Position numbers and translations under genes: made by a program. 19,873 nt of DNA from Deltaproteobacteria bacterium (GTDB taxonomy: Bacteria; Desulfobacterota_B; Binatia; Bin18), in assembly GCA_012271025.1 (NCBI GenBank), contig JAAXHF010000620.1, positions 1 through 19,873 of the forward strand, in the 5' to 3' direction. This document shows positions 1 through 7,678 of the stretch, piece after piece; positions within the stretch are counted from its first letter, which is position 1, and every line of letters starts with the position of its first letter. The notes under the pieces were generated by a model. It was given only the letters and a program-made list of their open reading frames with translations. It did not search any database and was not told where the DNA came from.

Positions 1-519
1 GAGCAGGGTGCGGTCGTGGCTCACCAACAAACCGACACCCTGAAAAGACCGGAGCGCGGTGATGAGCAAGTCCCGGGCCGCTGCATCAAGGTGGTTGGTC
101 GGTTCGTCAATGGCTAAAATCTGCGGGCGCCGCCACACGGTCACACCGATTTGGGCGCGTTTGCGTTCACCGTGACTCAAGGTGTGCCAGCGACCTCGCC
201 AGGTTTCTGCCACCGCTAATTGTCCCTTGAGCCGCTGGGCGGAGCCGTCCGGTGCGTCGAGCAGGGCGTCAAAAAAAGGCGGCGGTTCGTCCGTTCGTTG
301 GGGACAGTAGACCGCCTCGGCGAGAGACTGAACCTGCCCGTGTTGTGGCTCCAGCTTGCCGACCGCCAGCTGTAGCAGCGTTGTTTTGCCGCACCCGTTT
401 GCGCCGATAATGCCGGTCCAGCCCGGTGGGAAATGGAGGCTGACATCGGTCAGTAAGGGGACGCTCGCCGTGTCGTACATGAAAGACACGTTTTGAAAAA
501 GAACGCTTGCTTGGCTCAT
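1..519 (-). CDS. ABC-F type ATP-binding protein, N-terminal part (cut by window edge)
   Basis: The first 173 residues of an ABC ATPase are visible; the rest lies beyond the left edge. Seen: Walker A GANGCGKTT at residues 39-47, signature LSHGERKRAQ at 114-123, Walker B with ABC-F-style extension ILAIDEPTNHLD at 134-145, and the H-loop in LLVSHDRTLL at 164-173. The DEPTNHLD string and the absence of any membrane segment point to the ABC-F family of soluble, ribosome-associated ATPases (translation factors or antibiotic-resistance proteins) rather than an exporter. The first nucleotide-binding domain is compact. The ATG at 517-519 was chosen because GGAGAGG lies just upstream. A second ATPase domain is expected but not visible, so the subfamily cannot be named. 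Confidence 0.88.
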   Translation of the reverse strand, partial: MSQASVLFQNVSFMYDTASVPLLTDVSLHFPPGWTGIIGANGCGKTTLLQLAVGKLEPQHGQVQSLAEAVYCPQRTDEPPPFFDALLDAPDGSAQRLKGQLAVAETWRGRWHTLSHGERKRAQIGVTVWRRPQILAIDEPTNHLDAAARDLLITALRSFQGVGLLVSHDRTLL

Positions 520-918
520 AGCCTTACCTCTCCACGCCTGTCTGCAAAAAGAATGAGGCCAGCACCCTTTTTGGATTGCGGCCGTGTTCGCAGGTCAGGA
601 AAAAAGCCGTCTGGAGGGCTTTCGCTATGAACAGGCTCACGGAAAGACCACCCCTGGGACACGACAAAGAGGCTGGCGTACAGGTGTCCTGGGGATGGGG
701 AACGGACGAAGGCTGGGAGGAGTTGTGCTGACAGAGGCTGGGGCGCGCACCATTGCTCGGCGCGGCCTGATGAAGAAGTGCGTCTCTCAGCAGACTGTTC
801 CGCGTACCAGGACTAGATAGCTATGATTCCGCCCATTCCGTCGTCCTTGTGGGGTGAGGTGAAGACTTTCTCAGATTAGAGAGGCGTTGAGAGATGTCAA
901 GTCCGCGCCATGAAAAGG
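520..918. other. 399-bp region without a convincing gene
   Basis: This lies between the start of the ABC-F gene and the stop of the radical SAM gene, both on the minus strand. A 78-codon plus-strand frame (584-820) exists but has low-complexity, Arg/Gly/Thr-rich composition and no recognisable domain. I see no tRNA, riboswitch or strong terminator. The only signal I would mention is a weak promoter-like pair on the minus strand near 873-900. Confidence 0.6.
873..900 (-). promoter_or_regulatory. Possible sigma70-like promoter upstream of the ABC-F gene
   Basis: On the minus strand a perfect TTGACA (895-900) is followed after 16 nt by TAATCT (873-878), a poor -10 match. An overlapping TCTAAT is a better -10 but only 14 nt away. 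If used, it would give a leader of about 350 nt before the ABC-F start at 519. This is weak pattern evidence only. Confidence 0.25.
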
Positions 919-2379
919 CTAGGCGGTGGTTGGACTCTGATCGTCCCGGAAGCGGTCCAGGGCGGCGAAGAGTGCCTGTCGGAATTCTTTGGGTTTGAAG
1001 AAGCTCAGCCCGCGACTCACGCCCTGGTTCAGCACATTGGCGAACTGAGTAATGGTATGGAAACGCTGGTAGGCCTCGGTCGTGCGGAACAGCGGCACGA
1101 TTGTTTTATTGGTCAGCAGGGGGTCGGCGTCGGCTGGAAAGGCGCCGTTTTGCACCGCCCGCTCGTAATCTGTGGTGCCCGGAATGGGCGAGAAAGATGC
1201 CAGCCGGGTTTGGACGCCCAGGCTGTTGGCGTACAGAATCGTCTCAATGACCTCGTCCAGGGGCTGTCCGGGCAGACCCATGATGATGTAGGTCTCGAGC
1301 TGGTGCGGAGCATAACCGGCCTTGACCAGGTGCTGGACGGCCCGCGTCATTTCACCCGGCGTGATCTTGTTGTAGATATCCCGGCGGCGTTCGGCCGCGA
1401 CCGATTCCAGGCTCAGCCGGACGGTCGTGAAGTTGGTCCGGTGCATCAGCTCGGCCAGCTCTTCGTCGATATAGCGGGCGTGCAGGCCGTTGGGGGTATG
1501 AAAACGGAGCGAACGGCGGCTGTGCGCAATCTCGCCCAGCAGAGGTTTGATGCGCAGCCTGGGCTGCATGAGTAGGGCGTCGTCATAAAACGCCACGTCA
1601 CGCACCCCAAAACGCTGGGTCTGGTCGAAGATTTCGTCCACCACCGACCGCGGTTGGCGCTGCCTGAAGTCCGCATCGACCTTGTACGTTGCACAAAAAG
1701 TGCAGCGCATGGGACAGCCGCGCGAACTCATGACGACCAGATAATCGTTCTTGCGCAGCAGATCAAAGGCGGGCGGCGGAAAGGCGTCGAGCTGGGCCGG
1801 CACGTCTTCCGCCAGGGCCGGCGCGCCCAGGACATCGGCCAGCAGCTCGGCCAGCTTGTACTCGCCCGGACCGGTCAGCACATAGTCGGCCCGAATGGTC
1901 CGCTCGGCGTGTTCGGGCATCAGCGTGGCATAAATTCCGCCCAAAATAATGGGCACGCCCGGAAACACCTCGCGGCACAGTTCGACCACCCGTTGCGGAC
2001 CCATATACCAGTAGGTCATAACCGAGGTGACGAGAATGGCGTCCGGCCGCGGGCGAGCGCTCAGCTCGCGACGAAAAATGTCTTCGGGCAGACCGTAGCG
2101 GGAAAACCGGCGGGGGACGAAGCTCAGGCAGGCCGGGGTTGGCACGGTTTCCCGATGAAAATGGCCGGTGCCGTACCTACGCAGCTTGGGGCTTGTGCGC
2201 CGCTGACGGCGTAGCAGTTCGGGCTGCCACTTGTCCAGACAGTCGATGACCTCGACCCGCACGCCGCGCTGACGCAGGAAGGCTGCGATATACAACAGGC
2301 CCAGGGGCTTGGTCCACAGGTCGTAGGCCGTGAAATCGTAGATCCAGGGATTGATGCACAGAACGGAGGGTGTCCGCAT
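919..2379 (-). CDS. B12-binding-domain radical SAM protein
   Basis: This 486-residue protein has the layout of the cobalamin-binding radical SAM superfamily. Residues about 1-195 form a Rossmann-like B12-type domain, seen in KPLGLLYIAAFLRQRGVRVEV near the start, VTSVMTYWY at 118-125 and ILGGIYATLMPEH at 145-157. The radical SAM core follows, with CPMRCTFC giving the 4Fe-4S cysteines C222, C226 and C229 in CxxxCxxC spacing. The later motif TYIIMGLPGQP is the usual strand-and-loop of the SAM barrel. Family members perform methylations or carbon-skeleton rearrangements on lipids, cofactors and natural products; the substrate is not readable here. It follows ispH after 45 bp on the same strand, so co-transcription is likely. 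No clear Shine-Dalgarno precedes the ATG at 2377-2379. It ends in TAG. Confidence 0.9.
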   Translation of the reverse strand: MRTPSVLCINPWIYDFTAYDLWTKPLGLLYIAAFLRQRGVRVEVIDCLDKWQPELLRRQRRTSPKLRRYGTGHFHRETVPTPACLSFVPRRFSRYGLPEDIFRRELSARPRPDAILVTSVMTYWYMGPQRVVELCREVFPGVPIILGGIYATLMPEHAERTIRADYVLTGPGEYKLAELLADVLGAPALAEDVPAQLDAFPPPAFDLLRKNDYLVVMSSRGCPMRCTFCATYKVDADFRQRQPRSVVDEIFDQTQRFGVRDVAFYDDALLMQPRLRIKPLLGEIAHSRRSLRFHTPNGLHARYIDEELAELMHRTNFTTVRLSLESVAAERRRDIYNKITPGEMTRAVQHLVKAGYAPHQLETYIIMGLPGQPLDEVIETILYANSLGVQTRLASFSPIPGTTDYERAVQNGAFPADADPLLTNKTIVPLFRTTEAYQRFHTITQFANVLNQGVSRGLSFFKPKEFRQALFAALDRFRDDQSPTTA

Positions 2380-2424
2380 GGTGGCCCGATTCTGCGCTAT
2401 TTGGCAGCGCCGGGCAAGCGGCGG

Positions 2425-3672
2425 CTAGGCCGGGTCTTGGACGGGATAGGGCTGCAACACCTGTTCGAGCGAAGAAGTGTGGTCAAAGAAAGACAGGGTG
2501 CGCAGCAAGACCCGATCAACAACCGCGTCGGGACACGAGGCGCCGCAGGTCAGGGCGATATCGAGCGGACGCTTGGCCGGGAGCCAGCCGCTCGTGTGGG
2601 TGATCCGGTGGGTGTCCAGCAGAAAGTGCCGGGCCGTGTGTGCGGACACGATGTCGTCGGCGTTCTGGATGAAATAGGTCGGCATGGCAGCCTGGCACAA
2701 CTCAACAATGTGGGAGGTGTTGGAGGAGTTATAGCCGCCGACGACCAGGCCGAGGTCGGCGCCGCGCTCAATCAGCGCATAGGTCGCGTTCTGGTTCTCG
2801 TTGGTCGCATAACACAGGGTGTCCGAGGTGTCGGCAAAGGTCTCGGCCAGGCGCTCCTGGCCGTAGCGGTCGGCCAGGGCCTGGCTCAAGACCCGGGCAA
2901 TCTGCCGGGTTTCCGAAGCCAGCATGGTGGTCTGATTCACCACCCCGATCCGGCCCAGATGGCGGTCCGGGTCAAAGCCCGAGGAACATTTATGCCCGAA
3001 GTGGTCGAGGAAGACGGTCCGGGTCGCCGGTCCGAACTTACCCCGGATAATATCCCCCAGCAGCCGGGCTTCGGTCAGGTCGAGGACCACCACGGTCGGC
3101 GCATTCTGCACGCTGTGGGAAAAGGTCGCCCGGGTCTCCTCGTGGGTGGCTTTGCCGTGCACGACCACCGTGTAGTGTTTGGTGCCGAGCTGGGCGCTGC
3201 GCTTCCACACCCGTTCGACGAACGGACAGGTGGTGTTGTAGGTGTAGGGGTCGAGCCCCCGGGCGGCCAGGCTGGCCTGGATTTCGAGCGTGGTGCCAAA
3301 AGCTGGAACGACCACGATATCGTCCGGGGTCAGCTCGTCCCAGGCAATCAGCTGGCGGCCGGAAGAGGAGAACAGGAAACGCACCCCACGGTCCTGCAAG
3401 TCCTGGTTCACGTCCGGGTTGTGGATCATTTCGCTCAGAAAAAAGATGCGCCGCTCGGGATGGGCGGCCAGCGTCTGGTAGGCGATTTCCACCGCGTTCT
3501 CAACGCCGAAGCAGAACCCGAAGTGACGGGCCAGAATAAAACGCACCGGACCGAAGTCGAGCAGACTGGGGCTCAGGTCTTGCTTGCGGGGGTCCTGCTG
3601 CTGGCGCGCCTGTTTGACCCGCGAGATGATCGGGCTGGTATAAAAATCCGGGATGTCAAACTGGCGGGCCAT
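2425..3672 (-). CDS. ispH: 4-hydroxy-3-methylbut-2-enyl diphosphate reductase (IspH/LytB), long form
   Basis: This is the last enzyme of the MEP isoprenoid pathway, an iron-sulfur reductase converting HMBPP to IPP and DMAPP. Seen: the three cluster cysteines C54 (HFGFCFGVENA), C149 (TTCPFVERVW) and C287 (DTLCYATNENQ); the substrate histidine in EMIHNPDV (H84); the HEET motif at 177-180 that holds the catalytic glutamate; NSSNTSHIVEL at 315-325; and TCGASCPD at 375-382. At 415 residues it is longer than the roughly 310-residue enterobacterial form and resembles the long type of cyanobacteria and plastids, with about 40 extra N-terminal residues. The ATG at 3670-3672 lacks a strong ribosome-binding site. 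The neighbours are an LLM oxidoreductase upstream and a radical SAM protein downstream. Confidence 0.95.
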   Translation of the reverse strand: MARQFDIPDFYTSPIISRVKQARQQQDPRKQDLSPSLLDFGPVRFILARHFGFCFGVENAVEIAYQTLAAHPERRIFFLSEMIHNPDVNQDLQDRGVRFLFSSSGRQLIAWDELTPDDIVVVPAFGTTLEIQASLAARGLDPYTYNTTCPFVERVWKRSAQLGTKHYTVVVHGKATHEETRATFSHSVQNAPTVVVLDLTEARLLGDIIRGKFGPATRTVFLDHFGHKCSSGFDPDRHLGRIGVVNQTTMLASETRQIARVLSQALADRYGQERLAETFADTSDTLCYATNENQNATYALIERGADLGLVVGGYNSSNTSHIVELCQAAMPTYFIQNADDIVSAHTARHFLLDTHRITHTSGWLPAKRPLDIALTCGASCPDAVVDRVLLRTLSFFDHTSSLEQVLQPYPVQDPA

Positions 3673-3757
3673 GGCGCTGGACGCTCGTTGTGTCGGCTGG
3701 CGACCGCACGGTGCTAGCAGATTCGGGTCCGGCCCGCAACGGGTCGGGTGGCGGGAG

Positions 3758-4630
3758 CTAGCCGTGCCTGGCGATCACCTCATCGGCAAACCGCTCCAGG
3801 GCCGCGTCGGTGCTGTCGTGGCGCAGTGCCCGGACGTTGATCAACAGACGGTCCACTCCCAGCTCCTGGTAGGCCGACAGGCTGTCGGCGCCCTGGCGGT
3901 AGTAGTCCCAGTAGGCGGTGATTTCGAGCTCGGCCCGATTGCGACCCTGACGGCGACACTCGTCGTCCAGCGCCCGCATATGTGCCCGGTACTCGTCCAG
4001 ATCCTTGCCGATCACATACCAGCCGTCGCCGTGGCGCACGGTGCGTCTGATAGCGGGCGCGCTCACCCCGCCGATGACCAGCGGCACACCGCCGGCCTGA
4101 GCCGGAGCGGGTCGCATCTGAAAGCCCTGCCAGCGTACGAATTCACCCTGAAAATCGACCTCCTGGCCGCTCCAGACGGCCTTGAGGGCGGCCAGATACT
4201 CGTCCGAGCGTTTGCCGCGCTGCGCAAACGGGACGCCAATGGCGGCAAACTCCTCTTGCAGCCAGCCGATGCCCAGGCCGAGCATCAGACGCCCCTGGGA
4301 CAGGTGATCGATCGACGCGGCCCATTTGGCCAGATACAGGGGATTGGTCTGGGGCAAAATATTGACCCCGGTGCCGAGCCGCAGACGGCTGGTCGCTGCG
4401 GCGATAAAGGTCAGGGCGACCAGCGGGTCAATGATTGAGGCATCGGGCCGAAACGGCACTTTGCCGCTGGGGTTGTAGGGATACACCGAGTCGTAGTGTT
4501 TAGGGATGATGACGTGCTCGGCCGTCCAGACCGACTCATAGCCGAGACGCTCGGCCTTGTGTACGAACGGAATCACAACCTGCGGGTCAGTGAACTCGCC
4601 CAGATTGATCGGGACGATACCGAATTTCAT
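3758..4630 (-). CDS. LLM-class F420-dependent oxidoreductase (Rv2161c/TIGR03619-like)
   Basis: This 290-residue luciferase-like monooxygenase-fold protein (TIM barrel) probably uses coenzyme F420 or flavin. Seen: MKFGIVPIN at the N-terminus, SVWTAEHVIIP at 33-43, SRLRLGTGVNILPQ at 81-94, the core string GRLMLGLGIGWLQEEF at 113-128, then RGKRSDEYLAALKAVW. This set resembles the Rv2161c-type subfamily. The substrate is unknown. I chose the ATG at 4628-4630 over an in-frame ATG 72 nt upstream because a strong purine-rich site (GAGGAGAAAGGAAG) precedes it and the conserved family N-terminus starts there. Its first 44 nt overlap the end of the GH25 gene, which suggests translational coupling. It ends in TAG. 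Confidence 0.9.
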   Translation of the reverse strand: MKFGIVPINLGEFTDPQVVIPFVHKAERLGYESVWTAEHVIIPKHYDSVYPYNPSGKVPFRPDASIIDPLVALTFIAAATSRLRLGTGVNILPQTNPLYLAKWAASIDHLSQGRLMLGLGIGWLQEEFAAIGVPFAQRGKRSDEYLAALKAVWSGQEVDFQGEFVRWQGFQMRPAPAQAGGVPLVIGGVSAPAIRRTVRHGDGWYVIGKDLDEYRAHMRALDDECRRQGRNRAELEITAYWDYYRQGADSLSAYQELGVDRLLINVRALRHDSTDAALERFADEVIARHG

Positions 4631-5450
4631 GGCCGCTTCCTTTCTCCTCGGGCGTGCGTGGCCGGTGTACGAGGGCGTCGAAGGCGTGGCGATTGCCGGC
4701 AAAAACGTTCAGGTCAACCCGGCCGCTGATGCCGGCCACCCTGCCCCTAGCACTGTACTGCCAAAAGGTCCAGCGGTTACGGAAGACGCCGCGCGGTGCC
4801 ATCAGCACCTCCCTGACCCACAACCGCTCGAGCGGCAGCCCCTGGAGATAGGCAGCGTAAAAATCGTACGTGGTATAGATCACGGGTCGCGTCTGATACG
4901 CCTGTTCGAGACGATCCAGAAACACCTCCAGTTCGCGCTGAAACCGGGCCGGTGTGGGACGGACCTTTGAGTTGCCGCTGAACTCAAGATCGACCGCCGG
5001 GGGCAGGGCTGCGGCCTCGTGAGGAACGGTGGCCACAAAGTGGGCGGCCTGTTTGGCGCCGGGCGTGCGCAGGGTAAAAAAATGGTAGGCGCCCCGTCTG
5101 AGGCCCAGCCGGTTCGTTTCGGCCCAGTTGCGAACAAACTGGCGGTCAACCCAGTCGCCCCCCTCGGTGGCCTTCATATACACGAAGTCAACCCCGGTTG
5201 CGACGACCGTCGGCCAGTCGATGCGGCCCTGGTGATGGGAGACATCGAGCCCGCGGATGGGATAGGCGGCCCGGCTCGGCGTATTCGGGATCCACACCCC
5301 GGTCAGATAGAGCCACGCGGCGGCGCTCAGCAGCGTGCCGGCCAGGGCCAGACCGCCGATACCCAGCAGCAGCACGCGCAGCGCAGGTCGGGCCAGGCCC
5401 GGTCCGGTCGGGCTGTTGCGCTCAGCCACTACGCGACGCCACTTGCCCAT
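4587..5450 (-). CDS. GH25 lysozyme-like protein, membrane anchored
   Basis: The protein has 287 residues from the ATG at 5448-5450. Residues about 24-50 form a hydrophobic membrane segment after a basic N-terminus, giving an anchor or uncleaved signal. The glycoside hydrolase family 25 domain follows: GLDVSHHQG at 67-75, YMKATEGGDWVD at 91-102 and the catalytic DxE in AVDLEF (D154, E156), later YTTYDFYAAYL and TFWQYSARG. GH25 enzymes cleave the MurNAc-GlcNAc bond of peptidoglycan, so a periplasmic wall-remodelling role is likely. An earlier in-frame ATG at 5504 is possible, but it lies past the divergent spacer and adds a Pro/Cys-rich stretch. AGGTG sits just upstream of the chosen start. The 3' end contains the ribosome-binding site and start of the downstream LLM gene. 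Confidence 0.88.
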   Translation of the reverse strand: MGKWRRVVAERNSPTGPGLARPALRVLLLGIGGLALAGTLLSAAAWLYLTGVWIPNTPSRAAYPIRGLDVSHHQGRIDWPTVVATGVDFVYMKATEGGDWVDRQFVRNWAETNRLGLRRGAYHFFTLRTPGAKQAAHFVATVPHEAAALPPAVDLEFSGNSKVRPTPARFQRELEVFLDRLEQAYQTRPVIYTTYDFYAAYLQGLPLERLWVREVLMAPRGVFRNRWTFWQYSARGRVAGISGRVDLNVFAGNRHAFDALVHRPRTPEEKGSGHEIRYRPDQSGRVH

Positions 5451-5518
5451 GACACCTGACGCTGGCCGACCGGGGACCGGCTGTGGTAAAGAGCACAAAC
5501 ACAAAGGAGGACAAGACC

Positions 5519-6481
5519 ATGGCGATTCTGATTACGGGCGGAACCGGATTTCTGGGCCGCCATCTAACCCGTCATCTGCTGCAGCACGGCGAGCGGGTGG
5601 TGATTTTCGACGCGGTGCCCAACCGGCGGGCGGTGGCCGAGGTGGCCGATCAGATCAAGATCATCCAGGGCGACGTGATGGAACCGACGTCCCTCATGGA
5701 CGCCATCCGCTCCAACGATGTCGAGGGCATTGTTCATCTGGCCTATTATCTGGGAACCGGAGGAATGCGCAACCCGCTGCCGTCGATCAACGTCAATTGC
5801 ATCGGCACGACCAACGTCTTTGAGGCGGCTCGTTTGAGCGGTCTCAAGCGGGTGGTGTACATGAGTTCGGTGGCCGTGTATCCGATGCGCACGACGCTGA
5901 GCGGCCCGGCTCTGGACGAAGACGCCCCGCCAAATCCCGACGCCGATAATCCGGGCGGCCTGTACGGGGCGTGCAAGCTGTTCAACGAGCACACAGCCGA
6001 GTATTACGCCAGCGCCTACGGTCTGGAGCCGGTCGGCATTCGGCCGACCTCGGTGTTTGGTGAGGGGCGCGGCCAGCGCCGTGGCGCGGCCGGAGATCAC
6101 TTCATGGTCCTGCCCGAACTCGCCCTGCTCGGCCAGCCGGTCGTCATGCCGCCCGACGAGCAGATTGCGGATTGGCTGTATGTGGCGGACGCCGCCGAGG
6201 TCTTCCGGCTGGCCTATCATGTCCAGAACCCTCCCCACCGTGTCTTCAATATGAGCGGGCCGAGCCGCAAAACGGGCGAGATCACCGCCTACCTGCGCCA
6301 GATCCTGCCCGGCGCCGATATTGCGGTCAGCGACAAACCGTTTGTGATGACTTCGCTGTTCAACACTGATCGGCTGCGCGACGAGCTGGGCTTCACGCCC
6401 CGCTATACGGTCGAGGAGGGGATTGTGGCCTATCTGAATGACGTCCGCCGGCGCGAGGGCCTACCCCTGGAGCCGCGCTAG
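5519..6481 (+). CDS. NAD-dependent epimerase/dehydratase (extended SDR)
   Basis: This 320-residue extended short-chain dehydrogenase acts on nucleotide sugars or similar substrates. Seen: the NAD-binding GGTGFLG (G7, G10, G13), the acidic residue after strand 2 in VVIFDAV (D31), GDV at 51-53, the active-site serines in YMSSVAVYP (114-122) and the YxxxK pair in LYGACKLFNE (Y149, K153), then GIRPTSVFGEGR. The ATG at 5519 follows a very strong AAAGGAGGA, so it is preferred over an in-frame ATG 36 nt upstream. It is transcribed divergently from the GH25 gene across a 68-bp spacer and is followed after 19 bp by a second LLM oxidoreductase, probably in the same operon. The exact substrate cannot be read. 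It ends in TAG. Confidence 0.92.
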   Translation: MAILITGGTGFLGRHLTRHLLQHGERVVIFDAVPNRRAVAEVADQIKIIQGDVMEPTSLMDAIRSNDVEGIVHLAYYLGTGGMRNPLPSINVNCIGTTNVFEAARLSGLKRVVYMSSVAVYPMRTTLSGPALDEDAPPNPDADNPGGLYGACKLFNEHTAEYYASAYGLEPVGIRPTSVFGEGRGQRRGAAGDHFMVLPELALLGQPVVMPPDEQIADWLYVADAAEVFRLAYHVQNPPHRVFNMSGPSRKTGEITAYLRQILPGADIAVSDKPFVMTSLFNTDRLRDELGFTPRYTVEEGIVAYLNDVRRREGLPLEPR

Positions 6482-6500
6482 GCCGCGCGAGGGCAACGGT

Positions 6501-7550
6501 ATGGACTTCGGGGTCAGTTTTCAAACCCATATTCAGCGCAGCTGGAAGCACGCGATGCTGGCCGAGCAGATGGGCTTTTCACACGCCTGGTTTATCGACA
6601 GCCAGATGCTGGCATCCGACGTGTACGCCTGCCTGGCCCTGGCGGCCGAGCATACCACGACGATTCGCCTGGGCACGGCGGTGGCCATTGCCGGGACACG
6701 GATCGCGCCGGTCATCGCCCACTCGATCGCCAGTATCAACCAGCTGGCGCCCGGCCGCCTCATTCTGGGGCTGGGCACCGGCCACACCGCCTGGCGGGCG
6801 ATGGGCATGCCGCCGGCGCGGCTCGACGACTTCCGCCATACGATCGAGGTGTGTCGGGGCCTGCTGGCCGGGCGCAGCGTTGACTATCGCGAGCGCGGCC
6901 GCACCCGCACGGTGCGCTTTTTTGACCTGGAGCACGGCTATGTCAACGTCCGCGACCCGATTCCCATCTATGTGGCGGCCGCCGCGCCCCAGGCGCTGGC
7001 CGTGGCCGGCGAGCTGGGCGACGGGATCATCACCATCAGTGTCTTATCCGCGGACACGCTGCGTACTACCCTGGCCGGCGCGACTCAGGGGCGGCGAGCG
7101 GTCGCCGCCGGGGCGACCTGGCCGGTCGTGACCGTCGGTGTGTCGTGCGTCCTGCGGCCCGGTGAAGCGCTGGACAGTCCGCGGGTCATCGCCCGGGTCG
7201 GGCCGCGCATCGCGGTCGGTCTGCACTTCGGTTACGAGGCGGTCAAACACGGCAAGCCGGCCCCGGCCTCTCTGCAGGCTTTTCTGACCCCGGCCTACCG
7301 GGCCTATCTGGACGAGCGCTGGCAGGAGATTCACGCCACCCACTCGCGCTTTCTGCATCCCGGCGAAGAGCGGTTCATCACCCCCGAGGTGGTCAGCGCG
7401 ATGAGCCTGACCGGAACGCGGGAGGAGATCATTGCCCGCATCAGGCAGCTCGAGGCGGCCGGGCTGAGCCAGCTGGTCATCTCGCCCCCCTGGGGTTATG
7501 TCGAGGAGAGTATTGTCGAGTTCGCCCGGGAGATTATCGCCCATTATTAG
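6501..7550 (+). CDS. LLM-class flavin/F420-dependent oxidoreductase
   Basis: This 349-residue luciferase-like protein belongs to a different subgroup from the one at 3758-4630. Seen: MDFGVSFQTH, FSHAWFIDSQM at 26-36, TTIRLGTAVAIAGTR at 53-67, APGRLILGLGTGHTAWRAMG at 83-102 and DPIPIYVAAAAPQAL, the usual cofactor-binding strand. The C-terminal part has SLTGTREEIIARI, the helix that follows the barrel in these enzymes. The likely role is hydride transfer or monooxygenation with F420 or flavin; the substrate is unknown. GAGGG precedes the ATG at 6501. It follows the epimerase by 19 bp, so the two are probably one transcript. A 52-nt hairpin begins 9 nt after its TAG stop. Confidence 0.9.
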   Translation: MDFGVSFQTHIQRSWKHAMLAEQMGFSHAWFIDSQMLASDVYACLALAAEHTTTIRLGTAVAIAGTRIAPVIAHSIASINQLAPGRLILGLGTGHTAWRAMGMPPARLDDFRHTIEVCRGLLAGRSVDYRERGRTRTVRFFDLEHGYVNVRDPIPIYVAAAAPQALAVAGELGDGIITISVLSADTLRTTLAGATQGRRAVAAGATWPVVTVGVSCVLRPGEALDSPRVIARVGPRIAVGLHFGYEAVKHGKPAPASLQAFLTPAYRAYLDERWQEIHATHSRFLHPGEERFITPEVVSAMSLTGTREEIIARIRQLEAAGLSQLVISPPWGYVEESIVEFAREIIAHY

Positions 7551-7559
7551 GCGCGCTGT

Positions 7560-7611
7560 GAAGGTGAACGACGATCTCTTCCTGATGAGGAGGTTGTCAG
7601 CGTTCACCTTC
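7560..7611. promoter_or_regulatory. Long imperfect hairpin between LLM gene and rhodanese
   Basis: Perfect 11-bp inverted arms GAAGGTGAACG (7560-7570) and CGTTCACCTTC (7601-7611) enclose a loop that itself pairs: ACGA with TTGT, and CTTCCT with AGGAGG around a GATG tip. The whole element can fold as one 52-nt stem. No T-run follows it, so it is not a standard intrinsic terminator for the LLM gene. It lies 67 nt before the rhodanese start and could be a terminator of another type, a processing or stability element, or a leader structure. Confidence 0.5.
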
Positions 7612-7678
7612 TTGCCCTGGTGGACCGTACGACCTAAGCTCGGAGCGACTGCGTTGAAAACATGAAGGAGAGCGGAGT

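Noticed and set aside
584..820. 78-codon plus-strand frame
   Set aside because: Arg/Gly/Thr-rich composition, no domain, no good ribosome-binding site; it looks like chance in GC-rich DNA.
2401..3717. Long plus-strand frame opposite ispH
   Set aside because: It is a GC-driven antisense shadow; ispH on the other strand has all catalytic residues.
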